NCBI GenBank assembly: GCA_943736015.1
Contig: OX031064.1
Span: 41,653,361 to 41,717,360 of the forward strand
Length of the DNA stretch: 64,000 nucleotides
Direction of reading: 5' to 3'
Source of the DNA: Tridacna crocea
Taxonomy: Eukaryota > Mollusca > Bivalvia > Cardiida > Cardiidae
A program made the position numbers and the translations under genes. Below, piece after piece: positions 11,215 through 22,112 of the stretch (the stretch's first letter is position 1; the number at the start of each line of letters is the position of its first letter). Below the pieces are notes generated by a model. The model saw nothing but the letters and a program-made list of their open reading frames with translations. It had not been told where the DNA came from and did not search any database.

Positions 11215-11384
11215 AGCTACGGTCATTTTGCCATCGGGTACTCCGCCATGTTAGTGAGGTCAGATATGACTTCATCGTACTGATCCAGCACAGTGAACGC
11301 GCGTTATTTATCATTATATATTTCCACAAGCCTTCGCCTTTTCTGGCACAAAGAGGCTACTTAGTTTTTTTTATGAAACACTGT

Positions 11385-11613
11385 TTAACCCATTACCACA
11401 CAATCCCTTCTTTTGACGCCCCTGAGAAAGAAGCCTTTAGAAAACATTGTGGGAAAAGGAGAAAATGCTGGTAACCAGCATTTTCTCCTTTTCCCACAAT
11501 GTTTTCTACCCTTCACAAAACAAATTTCAAATTTTCAGTCACTTTTATTTTGTCATCTGCAAATGCTTTCAATTAGGACCAGTCTATAATATTGTCGTTT
11601 GGTAATGGGTTAA
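11385..11613 (-). repeat. MITE-A copy, CCCATT subtype
   Basis: Ends are TTAACCCATTACCACAC and GTTTGGTAATGGGTTAA. Both ends carry the CATTA/TAATG variant in place of CTTTA/TAAAG. The centre is an intact palindrome flanked by GGGAAAAGGAGAAAA and its complement. Confidence 0.85.
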
Positions 11614-11774
11614 ACCATTTATTTTTACTTAAACTTCTTCTTTAATGATTTGCAAACTAATGTTATGTTTAATTAAGCGATAGAACGTGTAAAAAGTTCG
11701 GTTTTGTAATAAAAAATATAATTAGCTCCTCAATAAACATTTACCCCGAAATCGCGAGTTTTAATTACCTGAAT

Positions 11775-12222
11775 GAAGACGCAGTGAAAACATTGTGGAC
11801 AAGGGCAAAAATGCTAGCAATAAACATTTTATCCCCTTTTCCAATAATAAAATTACATTTATTTTTCTAACATTTCACAGAAAAAAGCCGTTCATTTTCG
11901 GCACATTCCAATTGTCGTTCGTGGAAATGCTTCCATTTTGGAAGGTTCCTTTCTTAAAGAGCTATGTCAACAATAGCTACATGCCATTTCCTTCTTCAAA
12001 ATAAGTTATGGGCTTTGAGGGTAAACCCCTTACCAAACGACAACAAAAATAGACTCAGCCAAATTGGAAGGATTTGTGGACGATAAATAAGACTGATATG
12101 TAGCTCCAATGATAAGATTTGTGGTAGGAAGTGTACGTTTTCTCTTTTTTTTCTAAAATGATTTCAAAAGCCTTTCTTTTCACAGTTATTTTAACACATG
12201 ATTGTTTGGTAAAGAGTTGAAT
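11775..12222. repeat. Two decayed MITE-A copies
   Basis: At 11775-11890 only a worn core is recognisable (AAAACATTGTGGAC, AAATGCTAGC). From 12024 to 12222 both ends are readable (CCCCTTACCAAACGACAA and TTTGGTAAAGAGTTGA) but the central palindrome is largely lost. Confidence 0.55.
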
Positions 12223-12271
12223 GAAACAGATATAAAACTATACTGTAGAAATTTTGCTCTGATATATAGCT

Positions 12272-12505
12272 TGCAGCACGCCAAAGGGGCATTCGGACAT
12301 TAACGTAAAGTGTCGTCTCGGATCAGCCTACTTAGTCCGCGCAGGCTAATCCGATACAGCACTTTACGACTACATTAGATTTTGTGCTACAGTAGACTTG
12401 TGTAAAACAGAAAATTACGTAAAGAGTGAAAGTGTCATTTCGGATTAGCCTGATCTGAGACGACAGTTTACGTCAATGTTAGAAGCCCCTTTTTTTTCGT
12501 GTTGG
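12272..12505 (+). repeat. MITE-B copy
   Basis: AAAGGGGCATTCGGACATT at the left and GAAGCCCC at the right, with a GTCGTCTCGGATCAGCCT hairpin block followed by a diverged second block. The intervening TTAGATTTTGTGCT spacer matches the copy at 2893. Confidence 0.7.
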
Positions 12506-13374
12506 AGTCCAACTATGATGTATTATACAATAATCTGCTTGATAAAAAAAGGACCTTCTGTTTCGGACGTTCCAAGGAAAACTGTCATCTTTTGAGTCCC
12601 ATTATATCTGTAGTCTGCAAATACTTTTAATTTGCTCACGTCTAAACTTTTATCAGCTACAGAGTTAAAGAAAATCTAGTGGGACTAGTGGCTAGTCTGT
12701 AGTTTTCTAAGTATTAACTTGAGTAATAAAATAGAAGTGGACTTCCGTAACCAGTAACCAGGACGTATGACACCATTTTATCTTTTCAATAGGAACAATT
12801 CTTAAAATCGTAAAGTTGATGCTTTAAGAGTGAAAGCTAAACTTGTTTGCTTTCGTTTATGTCGCCCTTTGAAAGCTATTTAGTTTTCCCCAAATTTATG
12901 TGGAAACAAAGAGGTTTGCTATTTTCTGCGATCCAATATATTTGTACAGTTTCTCAATTATGAACAATGTCAATATACTAAAGTACCTCTAGACTGCTTA
13001 TTGCCTCCACGGTTTTTTTTTTCTTTCCTTTCTTTGAAGAGAGAAGTTGTTTCTCAACTCCCTAATGCAAATCTATACGAATGTATTACATCTTACAGCA
13101 AACTCAGAGAAGTTTTGGAAGATAACTTGACACAATTAAAGTCAGGAAAACGCATTTCTGCTGTTGTTTACGGAATTAGCATCTTCGTTCTACATTTTTC
13201 ATGCTGAAGCTTTGTTAAAAGCTATTCCTATCAGGCTATCGTCTAATACAGGCTTCACTGAGAATGGAGTCGTGATCTGTGAGAAAGGGTCTTGATGCAT
13301 CTGCAAAAAGTTTCGACCCATATCAACCTGCGCAGCCTGCTTTATTGGTAGAAACCAAGTTTTGCTATTAGTTA
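12506..13374. other. No gene recognised
   Basis: AT-rich sequence. The frame at about 13001-13207 has no recognisable domain. No repeat ends seen. Confidence 0.45.
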
Positions 13375-13455
13375 TTCGATAGGTGAGTGCAACACTATTC
13401 TAAGTGTCTGTACAATGTACAGGCACTAAGAATAGTGTTGCAATCACCTATCGAA
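13375..13455. repeat. 81-bp near-perfect palindrome
   Basis: Arms 13375-13414 and 13416-13455 (40 nt each) are complementary except at three positions, around a single unpaired A at 13415. The apex reads CTGTACAATGTACAG. It could extrude as a cruciform or fold into one long hairpin if transcribed. Confidence 0.9.
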
Positions 13456-14321
13456 CTGTAAAGGGCCTATCCTTTTCGCTATCGGTGAATTTTCTGTATT
13501 TTCGTATTTATTTGATGACACCATTAATTGTTATGATACATGTTGGAGATGCTCTAAACCCGCTGTTGCCAGATTGCGGTTCATTTATATGCTACTCTTG
13601 TCTTGCACTTGTTGTTGTTGTTGTTTTAAATAAATATCCTATTCATTGTAAACTTTTTGACGCCTGATATAGGTGTTGTCTGCGGTCGGTTAATCAGCCG
13701 GTAACTTTAAGGCGTGAAACCGAAGCTGGTAAGATTGCCAGATCATCGAAATTATGTCCGTGGATTGATGACAGATTGGGACAGTAACCGTTCCCTCGTT
13801 CACCGCCCGCCGCATTATAATTGAAATAACACAGCATTAGACAACAAACACAAAAACAAAATAGCTATTAAGAGTTCAGTTATATAATGATAAGTGTATT
13901 TCGAAATAAGACAAAATAGGGCTGGTCGCAGAGGAACATAAAAACAGCTCGTTAGATAATTCCTGAAATAGAAACGTCATGGATGTGCTCTGGGCGTCAA
14001 ATTTCGACAGCACTCCTCTTGAATGAAAAAAAAAGTGACTTGTCCTTCTGTCTTGGTCAAGTACTAATTTAGGGAAACACAATGACTTTTCTTCGCTATC
14101 TGCCGCTGGAAGACGGTCAGCAGGGTTTCTAATAGGTTAATAGGTGCGTGTACTTACCGGACCATACCAAAAATTATCGAAATTACCTGAATGCTTGAGC
14201 ACATATATACACTAGATTTGACGTCTGCAAAGTATTTCAATTTTGAGAAGTGTAAAATCTTGTCGTCGGGTGAAACGTGAAACATCAAATAACGTAATTG
14301 TTCGTCGACATAATTATAATT
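13456..14321. other. No gene recognised
   Basis: Includes a short TTG triplet run near 13608-13624. Nothing else is supported. Confidence 0.45.
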
Positions 14322-14577
14322 GGTCAGAAAAACACCAAAATGGGCATTTGGACATTTGCGTAAAGTGTCGTTTCGGATCAGTCTGCACAGTCTGGGCAGG
14401 TTAATCCGAAACAAAACTTTCCTTTTTGATATTATTTTCTGTTTTGCGCAAGTATATTGTTGGACAAAATGTAATGTAGTCAAAAAATGCCATCGCAGAT
14501 TAGCCTGCGCGTATTGCGCAGGCTGATCCGAGACTGCATTTTACGCAAATGTCCGAATGCCCCTTTTCGCGTGTTGT
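14322..14577 (+). repeat. MITE-B copy
   Basis: CACCAAAATGGGCATTTGGACATTTGCG leads into a GTCGTTTCGGATCAG block. A second block, AGCCTGCGCGTATTGCGCAGGCT, forms a strong hairpin. The right end is GAATGCCCCTTTTCGCGTGTT, as in the other copies. Confidence 0.72.
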
Positions 14578-14838
14578 AGTCCAGTTATTACATACAAAGT
14601 TAATGTATTTCGAAAAAAGACGAAGAGCGAATGAATTCAAGACAAAAGAAATACAGCCCACACGATATTTCTTTACACAGAAATATCATTGATGTTCTAT
14701 GGGTATCACATTGCGACAGCTTTTCTTACTAACTTTACTAAAAACGACAGAAAAATATCATTCCGTATTTTACATCTTTTCCGAAGAATCCCAAGTTTTA
14801 ACGACTGCTCAGAGGCGTTTATGTACATTTTGTGAAAT

Positions 14839-15105
14839 TGTTGTTTTTGTTGTTGTTGTATTTGGGTTTAACGCCACTTTAACACCAAAGGTCATATCAT
14901 GGCGGTCGGTGACCCACAGATGTTTCCTGGCTTTCTCATACCAGTACTAACACAACTTTCTTTCCAAAGCCACCGACTACTTTTCTCACATGCTTCAGCA
15001 GAGTTGAGAGGCGAAATTACGCCGGAAAGAAAGTTCGCCTCGACCGGGTATCGAACTCACAACCACCAGGTCATGAGTCCCACCACTGAGCCACCCAGGT
15101 GGGCA
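14839..15105 (-). mobile_element. tRNA-derived SINE
   Basis: On the minus strand a tRNA-like head carries an A box TGGCTCAGTGG (15083-15093) and a B box GTTCGATACCC (15046-15056), the internal polymerase III promoter layout. The head starts CCCACCTGGGTGGCTCAGTG. The body runs to a 3' region GTGGCGTTAAACCC followed by a CAACAACAAC tail (14839-14862). The layout is that of a tRNA SINE; the family cannot be named without a library search. Confidence 0.8.
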
Positions 15106-15169
15106 TTTTATGAGAAATGAAGGATATGATCACGTTTTCATGATACATGAGAAAAACTAAAACATCATT

Positions 15170-15463
15170 GGAAATAGATAAAATGCTGGTAACCAGCATT
15201 TTCTTCTTTTTCCCACATTGTTTTCTACCACGATAAACGTTATCATTTGGCTCATCTTAACCCTTTACTACACAATGACGACTTTTAACGCCCCTGAGGA
15301 AGAGGCCTTTGAAAACTGTGGGAAAAGGAGAAAATGCTGGTAACCACAAAGTTTTCTACTCTGTTAAAGAAATATTGCAGCATTTGAGCCACTGTGATAT
15401 TATCACATACAAATGCTTTTGATTTGGATAGGTCTAAAATTGTGCTGAATGGTAGAGGGTTAT
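15170..15463 (-). repeat. MITE-A: half copy, then full copy
   Basis: A half copy at about 15170-15235 (AAATGCTGGTAACCAGCATT then TTCCCACATTG) precedes a fuller copy at 15257-15463 that starts TTAACCCTTTACTACAC and ends GGTAGAGGGTTATA. The second has lost one side of its central hairpin. Confidence 0.7.
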
Positions 15464-15554
15464 ATCTTTGGTCTATAGATGTTTTAAGTTTAGACAATTT
15501 GATATTTGTAAAATGGCCGTAAGGACAGCGTTCTCGTGGCATAGACATTGAACA

Positions 15555-15791
15555 TTAAATCTCTTTCCAAACGACAAAATGTTAGACTTGTCCAGACAAC
15601 AAAATTTTAGTGACTCAAAAACTGAAGCTTGTCTTTAGAAGAGTAGAAAACGTTGTGGAAAATGAGAAAATGCTGGTTACCAGCATTTTCTCCTTTTTCT
15701 ACAATGTTTTCAAAAGGCTTTTCCCACAACGTTTTCAGAAGGCTTCTCCCTCCGGGTCATAAAAACCAGAGATTGTTGGGTAATAGATTAA
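15555..15791 (+). repeat. MITE-A copy with partial duplication
   Basis: TTAAATCTCTTTCCAAACGAC at the left and TTGGGTAATAGATTAA at the right. The segment TACAATGTTTTCAAAAGGCT is repeated in variant form as CACAACGTTTTCAGAAGGCT, a small internal tandem duplication. Confidence 0.75.
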
Positions 15792-16239
15792 AATATTCCT
15801 ACAAAGACTTCGTTAGATATTTTATGTATCATAAGATATTTTGATATTGTTGATATTAAAAATCTCTGTCCTTATTCTCTAAATATTCTTTGTAACATCG
15901 AAATTCTTGGTCAGAGTCTAAATTTAAGAGTAGCACAATTTCTGATGAGCTAAAGTATTTGATTAAAAGCTTAGCAGATATTACGTTGTTTTGAAAGTTC
16001 AACCAATTTGTTATAATGATAATCACATGTGGTATGCAGCTAGTCTTGAATTGTTGGTATATTCCCGCGAGAGGATTTGCAATGAAATTTGGTTTGTGGA
16101 TGGCTTTATGTGCGAGGTTTGGTTGGTATATATGTACTGTTTTGTAATTGTTGTCCAGCTCAGTCAGTTCTTTCCGAGAATTAATGACAGTTATTGCGAT
16201 AGGATAAATTCCTGTCTCTTCTCTGACAATTGTTTCGAT
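15792..16239. other. No gene recognised
   Basis: Open frames of 140 codons (minus, from 16278) and 167 codons (plus, from 15991) overlap on opposite strands. The plus frame runs into the repeat tail at 16240. Neither shows a family I recognise, so I do not call them genes. Confidence 0.4.
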
Positions 16240-16392
16240 GATGGTTATGTGGGAAAGCAGCCAGTGGCTTGGAAACAATGTGTTGTAGAGTATTGGTTAA
16301 AGAAACCGCAGGAAAGCATGGATACGTGTACTAGCCGGCGCGATATAACTGATATAGTGTTGAAAACGACGTTAAAACTCCAGTTGTTAATT
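16240..16392 (+). repeat. Retroposon-like 3' tail, copy 1
   Basis: Shares ATGGTTATGTGGGAAAGCAG and CCAGTG with 57369-57530, and ends GTTGAAAACGACGTTAAAAC. The GTTAAA-rich ending resembles the end of the SINE at 14839-15105. Probably a 5'-truncated SINE or LINE tail. Confidence 0.5.
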
Positions 16393-16837
16393 TTTTCTAT
16401 ATTTTGTTTCTGCTTGTTTTCTGTAACTTATACTAGATCTACTCAAAATTTGATTGGTATCATTTACTTATTTCAACGTTCGTACATATTTTAAGTTACT
16501 ACAGTGCAGTTTTACATTCAAACAACCATTTACACAGTGGTATTTTATCAGTGCGGAAATGTGACATACCTGATACATTCCACACGAATAAATCGGCTGA
16601 ATCTAATATGGTAACACTTAACAAATTTTGAGTAGTATGTATAGTAAAAAAAGACAAGCATGTAGTGGTCCTATGTGTAAATGATAGCCTTGCACAGGAA
16701 ATATTAATAATAACATCAAAGGGTTCATTGACAAGAGTGAGTGACAGAGCAATCATTTTGTATTTATCTGTCTGTCAGCTATCAATATCCTTTGTTATAT
16801 GATATTGCAGCCTCGGTCCTTATGACTAAATATATAG
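16393..16837. other. No gene recognised
   Basis: AT-rich sequence. The short frame on the minus strand (16499-16756) has no recognisable feature. Confidence 0.4.
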
Positions 16838-17645
16838 AGAATATTTGGGTTTTCGGTGAAAGATCAAAATTCACTTCATCGAGTAAACATCATCGGTGAT
16901 ATTTTCACGAGTGGCGCATGCACCAGTAAAAATATTACCGATGGTGTTCACGACATGAAATGAATTTCGATCTTTTACCGAAAAAACAAATATTCTATTT
17001 ATTTCATGCTTTTAACCTTTTCTGGGAGGAGCTTTATCAAATTCTAGTACAGTTCTTTTCACTTATTCCCCGTGGCGGACCCCGCTCCGTATAGCAACGC
17101 ATTACAATATTACGTCAAGTGCGAGAAATGTAAAGTGGGCCTAAATGACGTCATATTTCCATCTCGGTTGTGAGTCACGTGCATTTTACCTAGGTAACTA
17201 CGAGAATATAAAAATCGGTATTTTCACTGGTCGTACTCGTGGAATATCGAAAAATATTTTCACAGCTATTTCTCGGGATCCTACCGTAAAGTATTAAACA
17301 AAGTCTGATATTTCATAGAACTTTACGACCAGTGAAAAATACCGATTTCCATGCACTAATTACACGCACCTACATGTAGGTAAACAGCTCGTGTCGTTCA
17401 ACTGGAGGGAAATATGACGCGTATTTATGCTGTATTTCCTGCGCTTTCCGTAATATTGTAATGTGTTCTTATACATGTCTGGAGGGGGGAGGAAGGGTAT
17501 GCCATCGGGAATTACTGAAAACAATTGTACAGAACCACAACAAGCACGAATTAAGTAGAATATTTGCTTTTTTGCTACATCAATCGTGTAAACATTACCG
17601 ATGATGTTCACTCGATGAAATGCATTTAAACCTTTCACCGAGAAA
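16838..17645. repeat. MITE-E, two copies in inverted orientation
   Basis: A forward copy (16838 to about 17300) contains TTTTCGGTGAAAGATCAAAA, a hairpin around CACGAGTGGCGCATG, the TTCTGGGAGGAGCTTTATCA block and a GACGTCATATTTCC block. A more diverged inverted copy follows (about 17322-17645, ending CTTTCACCGAGAAAAA). Together they make an inverted repeat of about 800 bp. Other copies are at 31490 and 32041. Confidence 0.7.
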
Positions 17646-17678
17646 AATCATATATATACTTATTATAGAGAGAGAGAT

Positions 17679-17697
17679 GGGGGGGAGGGGGGCGGGG
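17679..17697 (+). repeat. G-rich tract
   Basis: Seven G, A, six G, C, four G, directly after a GA-repeat. A possible G-quadruplex or simply a mutable homopurine tract. Confidence 0.6.
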
Positions 17698-17823
17698 TCA
17701 GCTGGCATTATGCGAGAGCATTTAACCAAAATTTCTTCTTAGAAGCTGGAACCCACGTTTGCATCAAGCTGCAATTCCTCAGTTTGTCTTATCTTGGATT
17801 TTGCCATTGATTATCGTATAAAC

Positions 17824-18040
17824 TGACCTTTTACCAAGCAGCCCGAAGTTTTAGCTGCCCTAGAAAAAAAAATACAACTTGAAAACATTGTGGAAAACGG
17901 AGTAAACGCTTGTTGGAAGAATATGTAACTTTTTATTGTCCCTAATTTTTTCTATCCTTCCAAAAACATACATAATTTCAATTTTGAGTCATAGTTATGA
18001 GCAAATTCTTTCAAATTGGATTTCTAGAAATCCAAAAAAA
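17824..18040 (-). repeat. Decayed MITE-A copy
   Basis: Begins CTTTTACCAAGCAG; the core GAAAACATTGTGGAAAACGG is readable. The rest is heavily mutated. Confidence 0.45.
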
Positions 18041-18396
18041 AAAAAAGTCCTAAATCTAAGATAACTGTATTGTAATCTTTCGCCCGCCAATTGAACTAAA
18101 TTGTAATTCAAAATATACATGTACTGAAATTCCAATCGTTTTTTGATAAAGATGTCAATACTTTTCAGACGATATGAATGTAAGATCCGACTGCAAGTTT
18201 TATACAGTCTCATCTTGATCCAAATTGTCAAACACGACACGCTCTCTATGTAGCCTTTTACCACATGGCTTCTGAGAGAGAGTCCTCCTGATTGCATTTT
18301 ATAAGAAGGAGACTGAAAGTTGGTAACCAGCATTTTTACTTTTTGCCATACTTTCTTTCTAGTCTTCTGATAGGTCCACATTCCTACCATTTTTGC
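18041..18396. other. No gene; MITE-A trace
   Basis: A possible second decayed MITE-A core (GGTAACCAGCATTTTTAC, TTTTTGCCATACTTTC) lies at about 18315-18360. Nothing else is supported. Confidence 0.4.
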
Positions 18397-18630
18397 CATG
18401 TATATTACTCGCCGCGCAGAAGCGCACGACTATATTTTTAATAGTTTTTCGAGTTAGGACATGGATAGTGGGAATTTCATTTTTATAGGGGTGTTAGGTT
18501 AAGAAGGAATCGTTCTATACTTCGCCTTATACTGGCTTTTTAATTCATTCTTAAACTACGAAATTACAATACGATACTATTTTTGTTCTGTTAATACTTA
18601 CAACATCAAAAAATCCACCCAATTGTTACT
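18397..18630 (+). repeat. Repeat H, inverted mate of 23296-23515
   Basis: Begins with the GC-rich word CGCCGCGCAGAAGCGC and continues through CGAGTTAGGACATGGATAG. It is the reverse complement of 23296-23515 over about 220 bp. Immediately after it, near 18675-18715, a related GC-rich hairpin appears (GGCGCCGCCTGAAGCGGCGG then CACTATATTTTTA). Confidence 0.72.
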
Positions 18631-19547
18631 TTTATATTCGCTATTCATGAGAAATGGACTCGTCCACATTATTGTGGCGCCGCCTGAAGCGGCGGCACTA
18701 TATTTTTATTCGGTTTTGTAAAGTGCCTATGGAGGCAGCCATATTGAACTGGTTCCATGTTTTCTTTAAACATCCCTATATATCTGCTGTACTTTGATTA
18801 CAAGATCGGGGTCCATATTAACTTTTTTTATTTATTTGTGGGATTTTTTTTTAATATATAATAATTTTATTGTACTTTCATCGTTAGAAGGATAAAAAAT
18901 ACGGATTGTAGACATATCAACATTTTCCTTTCGAAAAAAAATAATAAAGATCCATTTCGAAAAATAAGTCACGTGATAAAAAATTATCTGTCACAAATTT
19001 TCGAAGCCGCCATTTTAAATATCTTACCCTGGAAAAAGGTTAAGAGATATTTTCAAGCTCTTTGACCCTAGAGCATCCTATGTTGTACTTGTGACCCCCG
19101 TTATATTTTTGTTCCAGTGTTGTATGGATTGTAGAAATATTGTTTTCCTACTGCGATCGTGTTTTTAAGACCAGCTTAATGTGACTAGGTCAATGTTTGA
19201 GCGGGTGACAGATCGGTCCCCCTAAACACAGAACCTTACCGAACCTAAGTTTTGTTTGGGCAATACTGTGTTTGTATGACATTCAAAAGTATATTTTCTA
19301 TTTCACAAACAGTTTGATAGTTATAATTGGAAAGAAAATATAGCCATTTGTGATACATGACGAAATATTTGGACCCTATTGTTCAACAAACCTAAAAACT
19401 CGCGTGACTGTTCATTCATTGCCGACAAATGTCCGTTTGCGTAGACAAAATCTAACAAGGGCGACGATTTTCTCCACATATACTATACTGGATGTTAAGC
19501 GTGACAAAATGAGTCAGGTGATCAACAATATGATCTCTACTGAGCTG
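18631..19547. other. No gene; GC-rich hairpin only
   Basis: Apart from the hairpin near 18675, this is AT-rich sequence with no supported feature. Confidence 0.4.
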
Positions 19548-19776
19548 TTAACCCATTACCACACAATCCCTGCTTTTGACACCTCTGAGAAAGAAGCCCT
19601 TTGAAAACATTGTGGAAAAAGGAGAAAATGCTGGTAACCAGCATTTTCTCCTTTTCCCACAATGTTTTCTACCCTTCACAAGACAAATTTCAATTTTTCA
19701 GTCACTTTTATTTTGTCGTCTGCAAATGCTTTCGCTTTGGACAGTCCTAAAATTTTGTCGTTTGATAATGAGTTGA
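19548..19776 (-). repeat. MITE-A copy, CCCATT subtype
   Basis: TTAACCCATTACCACACAAT at the left and TTTGATAATGAGTTGA at the right, with an intact central palindrome ATGCTGGTAACCAGCAT inside GGAGAAA/TTTCTCC. Confidence 0.82.
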
Positions 19777-19924
19777 ACGATCACCCGATTTTCATAAACG
19801 GTTTAACGCGGCCCAATGCATTGTGCCCTGTTACAGAGATAAGTGGTTTGCGGCGCCATTGATGTTCAGCATCAATATTTTCTTGTAAATGCCTTGTTTT
19901 CCATTGGTCAAGGCTGTACAGTTT

Positions 19925-20040
19925 TCCGGTCATTTCGTACCTTTTATTTTCGTACCTAGGTCATTTCGTACGATTTTGGTCATTTCGTACCTACTTATAC
20001 TTTCTATTTTGGTCATTTCCTATAAACTTCGTACACAGGT
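19925..20040 (+). repeat. GGTCATTTCGTACC motif array
   Basis: Four copies of GGTCATTTCGTACC or close variants plus two partial TTTCGTACC/CTTCGTACA words, irregularly spaced within about 115 bp. No matching inverted array was seen nearby, so only one end of an element may be present. Confidence 0.65.
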
Positions 20041-21348
20041 TTAATTATCATTTTGATTATTTAGTAGATAGTTTTTCCTACTATTTGTGTGTGGTTTTTT
20101 TTTTTTTTTTGTTGTTGAATGACCTCTGCTAAAATTGTACATTGCTGAAATTGTGCTAGATTCCGCCGAAGAACTGGTATGATGGTTATGAAAATCAAAG
20201 TACTGATAGTACTGAAGGCCCGGAAATTGAGGATACGAAACAACACAACAGGTCAATTTCAATTAATACAAACAGGTAGACGGACAGGGATACAAGCAGA
20301 TTCCACTAATCCCCTGGAATTCTTGGTTTTAACAGGAAATTTTGAACTGATACTAGAAAGCACCAGCCAGAAACTAATTAAGCTAGAGCTAGGCATGTGC
20401 TCACAGTTATGGGGTGCTTGATAATGGCTTAGAATACTTAGTAATTTGTTGTGCTTGTAAACAATCCCAAGTCAAAATTGAACTATTCAATCGGTGCAAT
20501 GCCAACTTTGGTTATCTAAATTTTCTGAGACATGTGATGTCTTGTAGTCCTGAATGACGTTATTTTTTACATTTATGACGCAAGAACATATTTATTTTTA
20601 TTGATTTCAATGAAAATACATGTAAGATAGATATCAATGTAAAATGTAATGAATAATAAGGGTTGGAGTGATATGGCAGTTGGTCATGTTGTCTCTACCC
20701 TCCACAAGTCGACGAAATTTTGAACTGGTCATATTTGAAGGAAGTTGTAGATGAAAATCTGAAGTAGATCTTCGTGTATATTGAAAAGTAAGATTTTGGG
20801 GAAATTGATGTTTTAAATGGCACCTCTATTCGTGATGGAGGTCAATTGTGCCAAATTATTTTGAAATCCATCCACAATTGTAGAAGTTATGGACCGAAAA
20901 TATTCGGATGCACACAAGCCCTAGTGAACACTAAAAATAGGTGTGTCAGAGATACCGATGCCCCTGCTAAATGGTGTTGGTCACAGTTATGTCATATGAC
21001 ACTAGTAGAGAGAGAGATAAAAAAAAATACATTAAATGACAAACGAACGACTACAGAAAAAAAATATAAGCATTTATTTGGTTTTAAATCAAAGTCAATT
21101 AAAGACATAATTATTTTTAACGATCACACAGGTGTAATCTATTTGTGACAGGTGTAAAAGGTGTGAAATACATCCTATCAGTGTAAAATAGGAAATATAA
21201 ACAATGGCAAAACTCTTGGATAAAGGTAACTAATACACATAATGTACATACTAAAGACAACAAACTTTCAAAAATATTTTTATAGAAAACTTGATTAACG
21301 ATATGGATGAAATTTGATGTTGGGGTCGATTTTTCTAAGATTTTATTT
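20041..21348. other. No gene; possible old repeat body
   Basis: 20690-20990 has the wording of the bivalve AGCTC-type repeat bodies (TTTTGAAATCCATCCACAAT, GTAGAAGTTATGGACCG) but no head or tail is visible. The open frames here (80-100 codons) are unrecognisable. Confidence 0.4.
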
Positions 21349-21527
21349 GGGGACGATTTCACCAAAGAAATCGTCCCCAGGGGACGATATCTCCGCAGTG
21401 ATAAACATAACACGGGCCAAGCAGTTTGGGACGATTTCTCCAGGGGCCGATTTCTCCAGCATTCCGCTGAAGTACCCTAGATTTAGTCGATATACATAAG
21501 AAAAAGTGATAAACATAACACGGGCCA
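21349..21527. repeat. GGGGACGATTTC motif cluster with direct repeats
   Basis: A 12-bp-arm hairpin GGGGACGATTTC/GAAATCGTCCCC (21349-21378, 6-nt loop) is followed by three more GACGATTTCTCC-like words. An exact 23-bp direct repeat (AGTGATAAACATAACACGGG plus CCA) lies at 21397-21419 and 21505-21527. Looks like the end of a TIR element or a collapsed insertion. Confidence 0.7.
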
Positions 21528-22112
21528 CTATTGTATATGTAGTTTGCTTTATTTACAATTGCATTTTAGCGGAGAGGCGTTTTGTGACACATTATTATGT
21601 TCAAATGTCAATACAACGTTATAGACAATCTCCGAGCAGAGTTGTCGTTCGTTACTCTCACCATACAATGTGAATGATCCGGAGTGCAAGAGTGAGCGTT
21701 ATAGATATTAACCGTATATAGCGCGTAAGACTACATAACTGCCGGATAAAGCTAAATTTATTAGGTTACGCTTAGGTCAGTGTTAATGACAAAACGGGAT
21801 AAAAAAAACACACTCGTCAGTTATTAAAGGGTCGTAATACCCTTGCAATTCCATGGCATTTTGCAGCTGAAAGCTTTGAGGAAAGGAAAGCATTCACACC
21901 GTGTGATAAGCAATCTCTGTATATACATGTGAAACTAGTTGTTTTGGCGGACTCAGCGATATAGAGTGGACACACCGTCCAACATTTTTGTCTGAAAAGG
22001 CAGCTTACGATCCCTATAGGCAAGGGAATCCCTTGAGAGTGATTCCCTGGCCTAAAAATCTGGAGAAAGGCCACTTTTTCGCTGTGTTGTTCATAAAGCG
22101 CGATGCAAAACC
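21528..22112. other. No gene recognised
   Basis: The minus-strand frame at 21817-22137 (106 codons) shows no family I recognise. No repeat ends seen. Confidence 0.4.

Noticed and set aside
15856..16494. Overlapping 140-codon (minus) and 167-codon (plus) frames
   Set aside because: They are on opposite strands of the same DNA, neither has a recognisable domain, and the plus frame runs through a repeat tail shared with 57369-57530.
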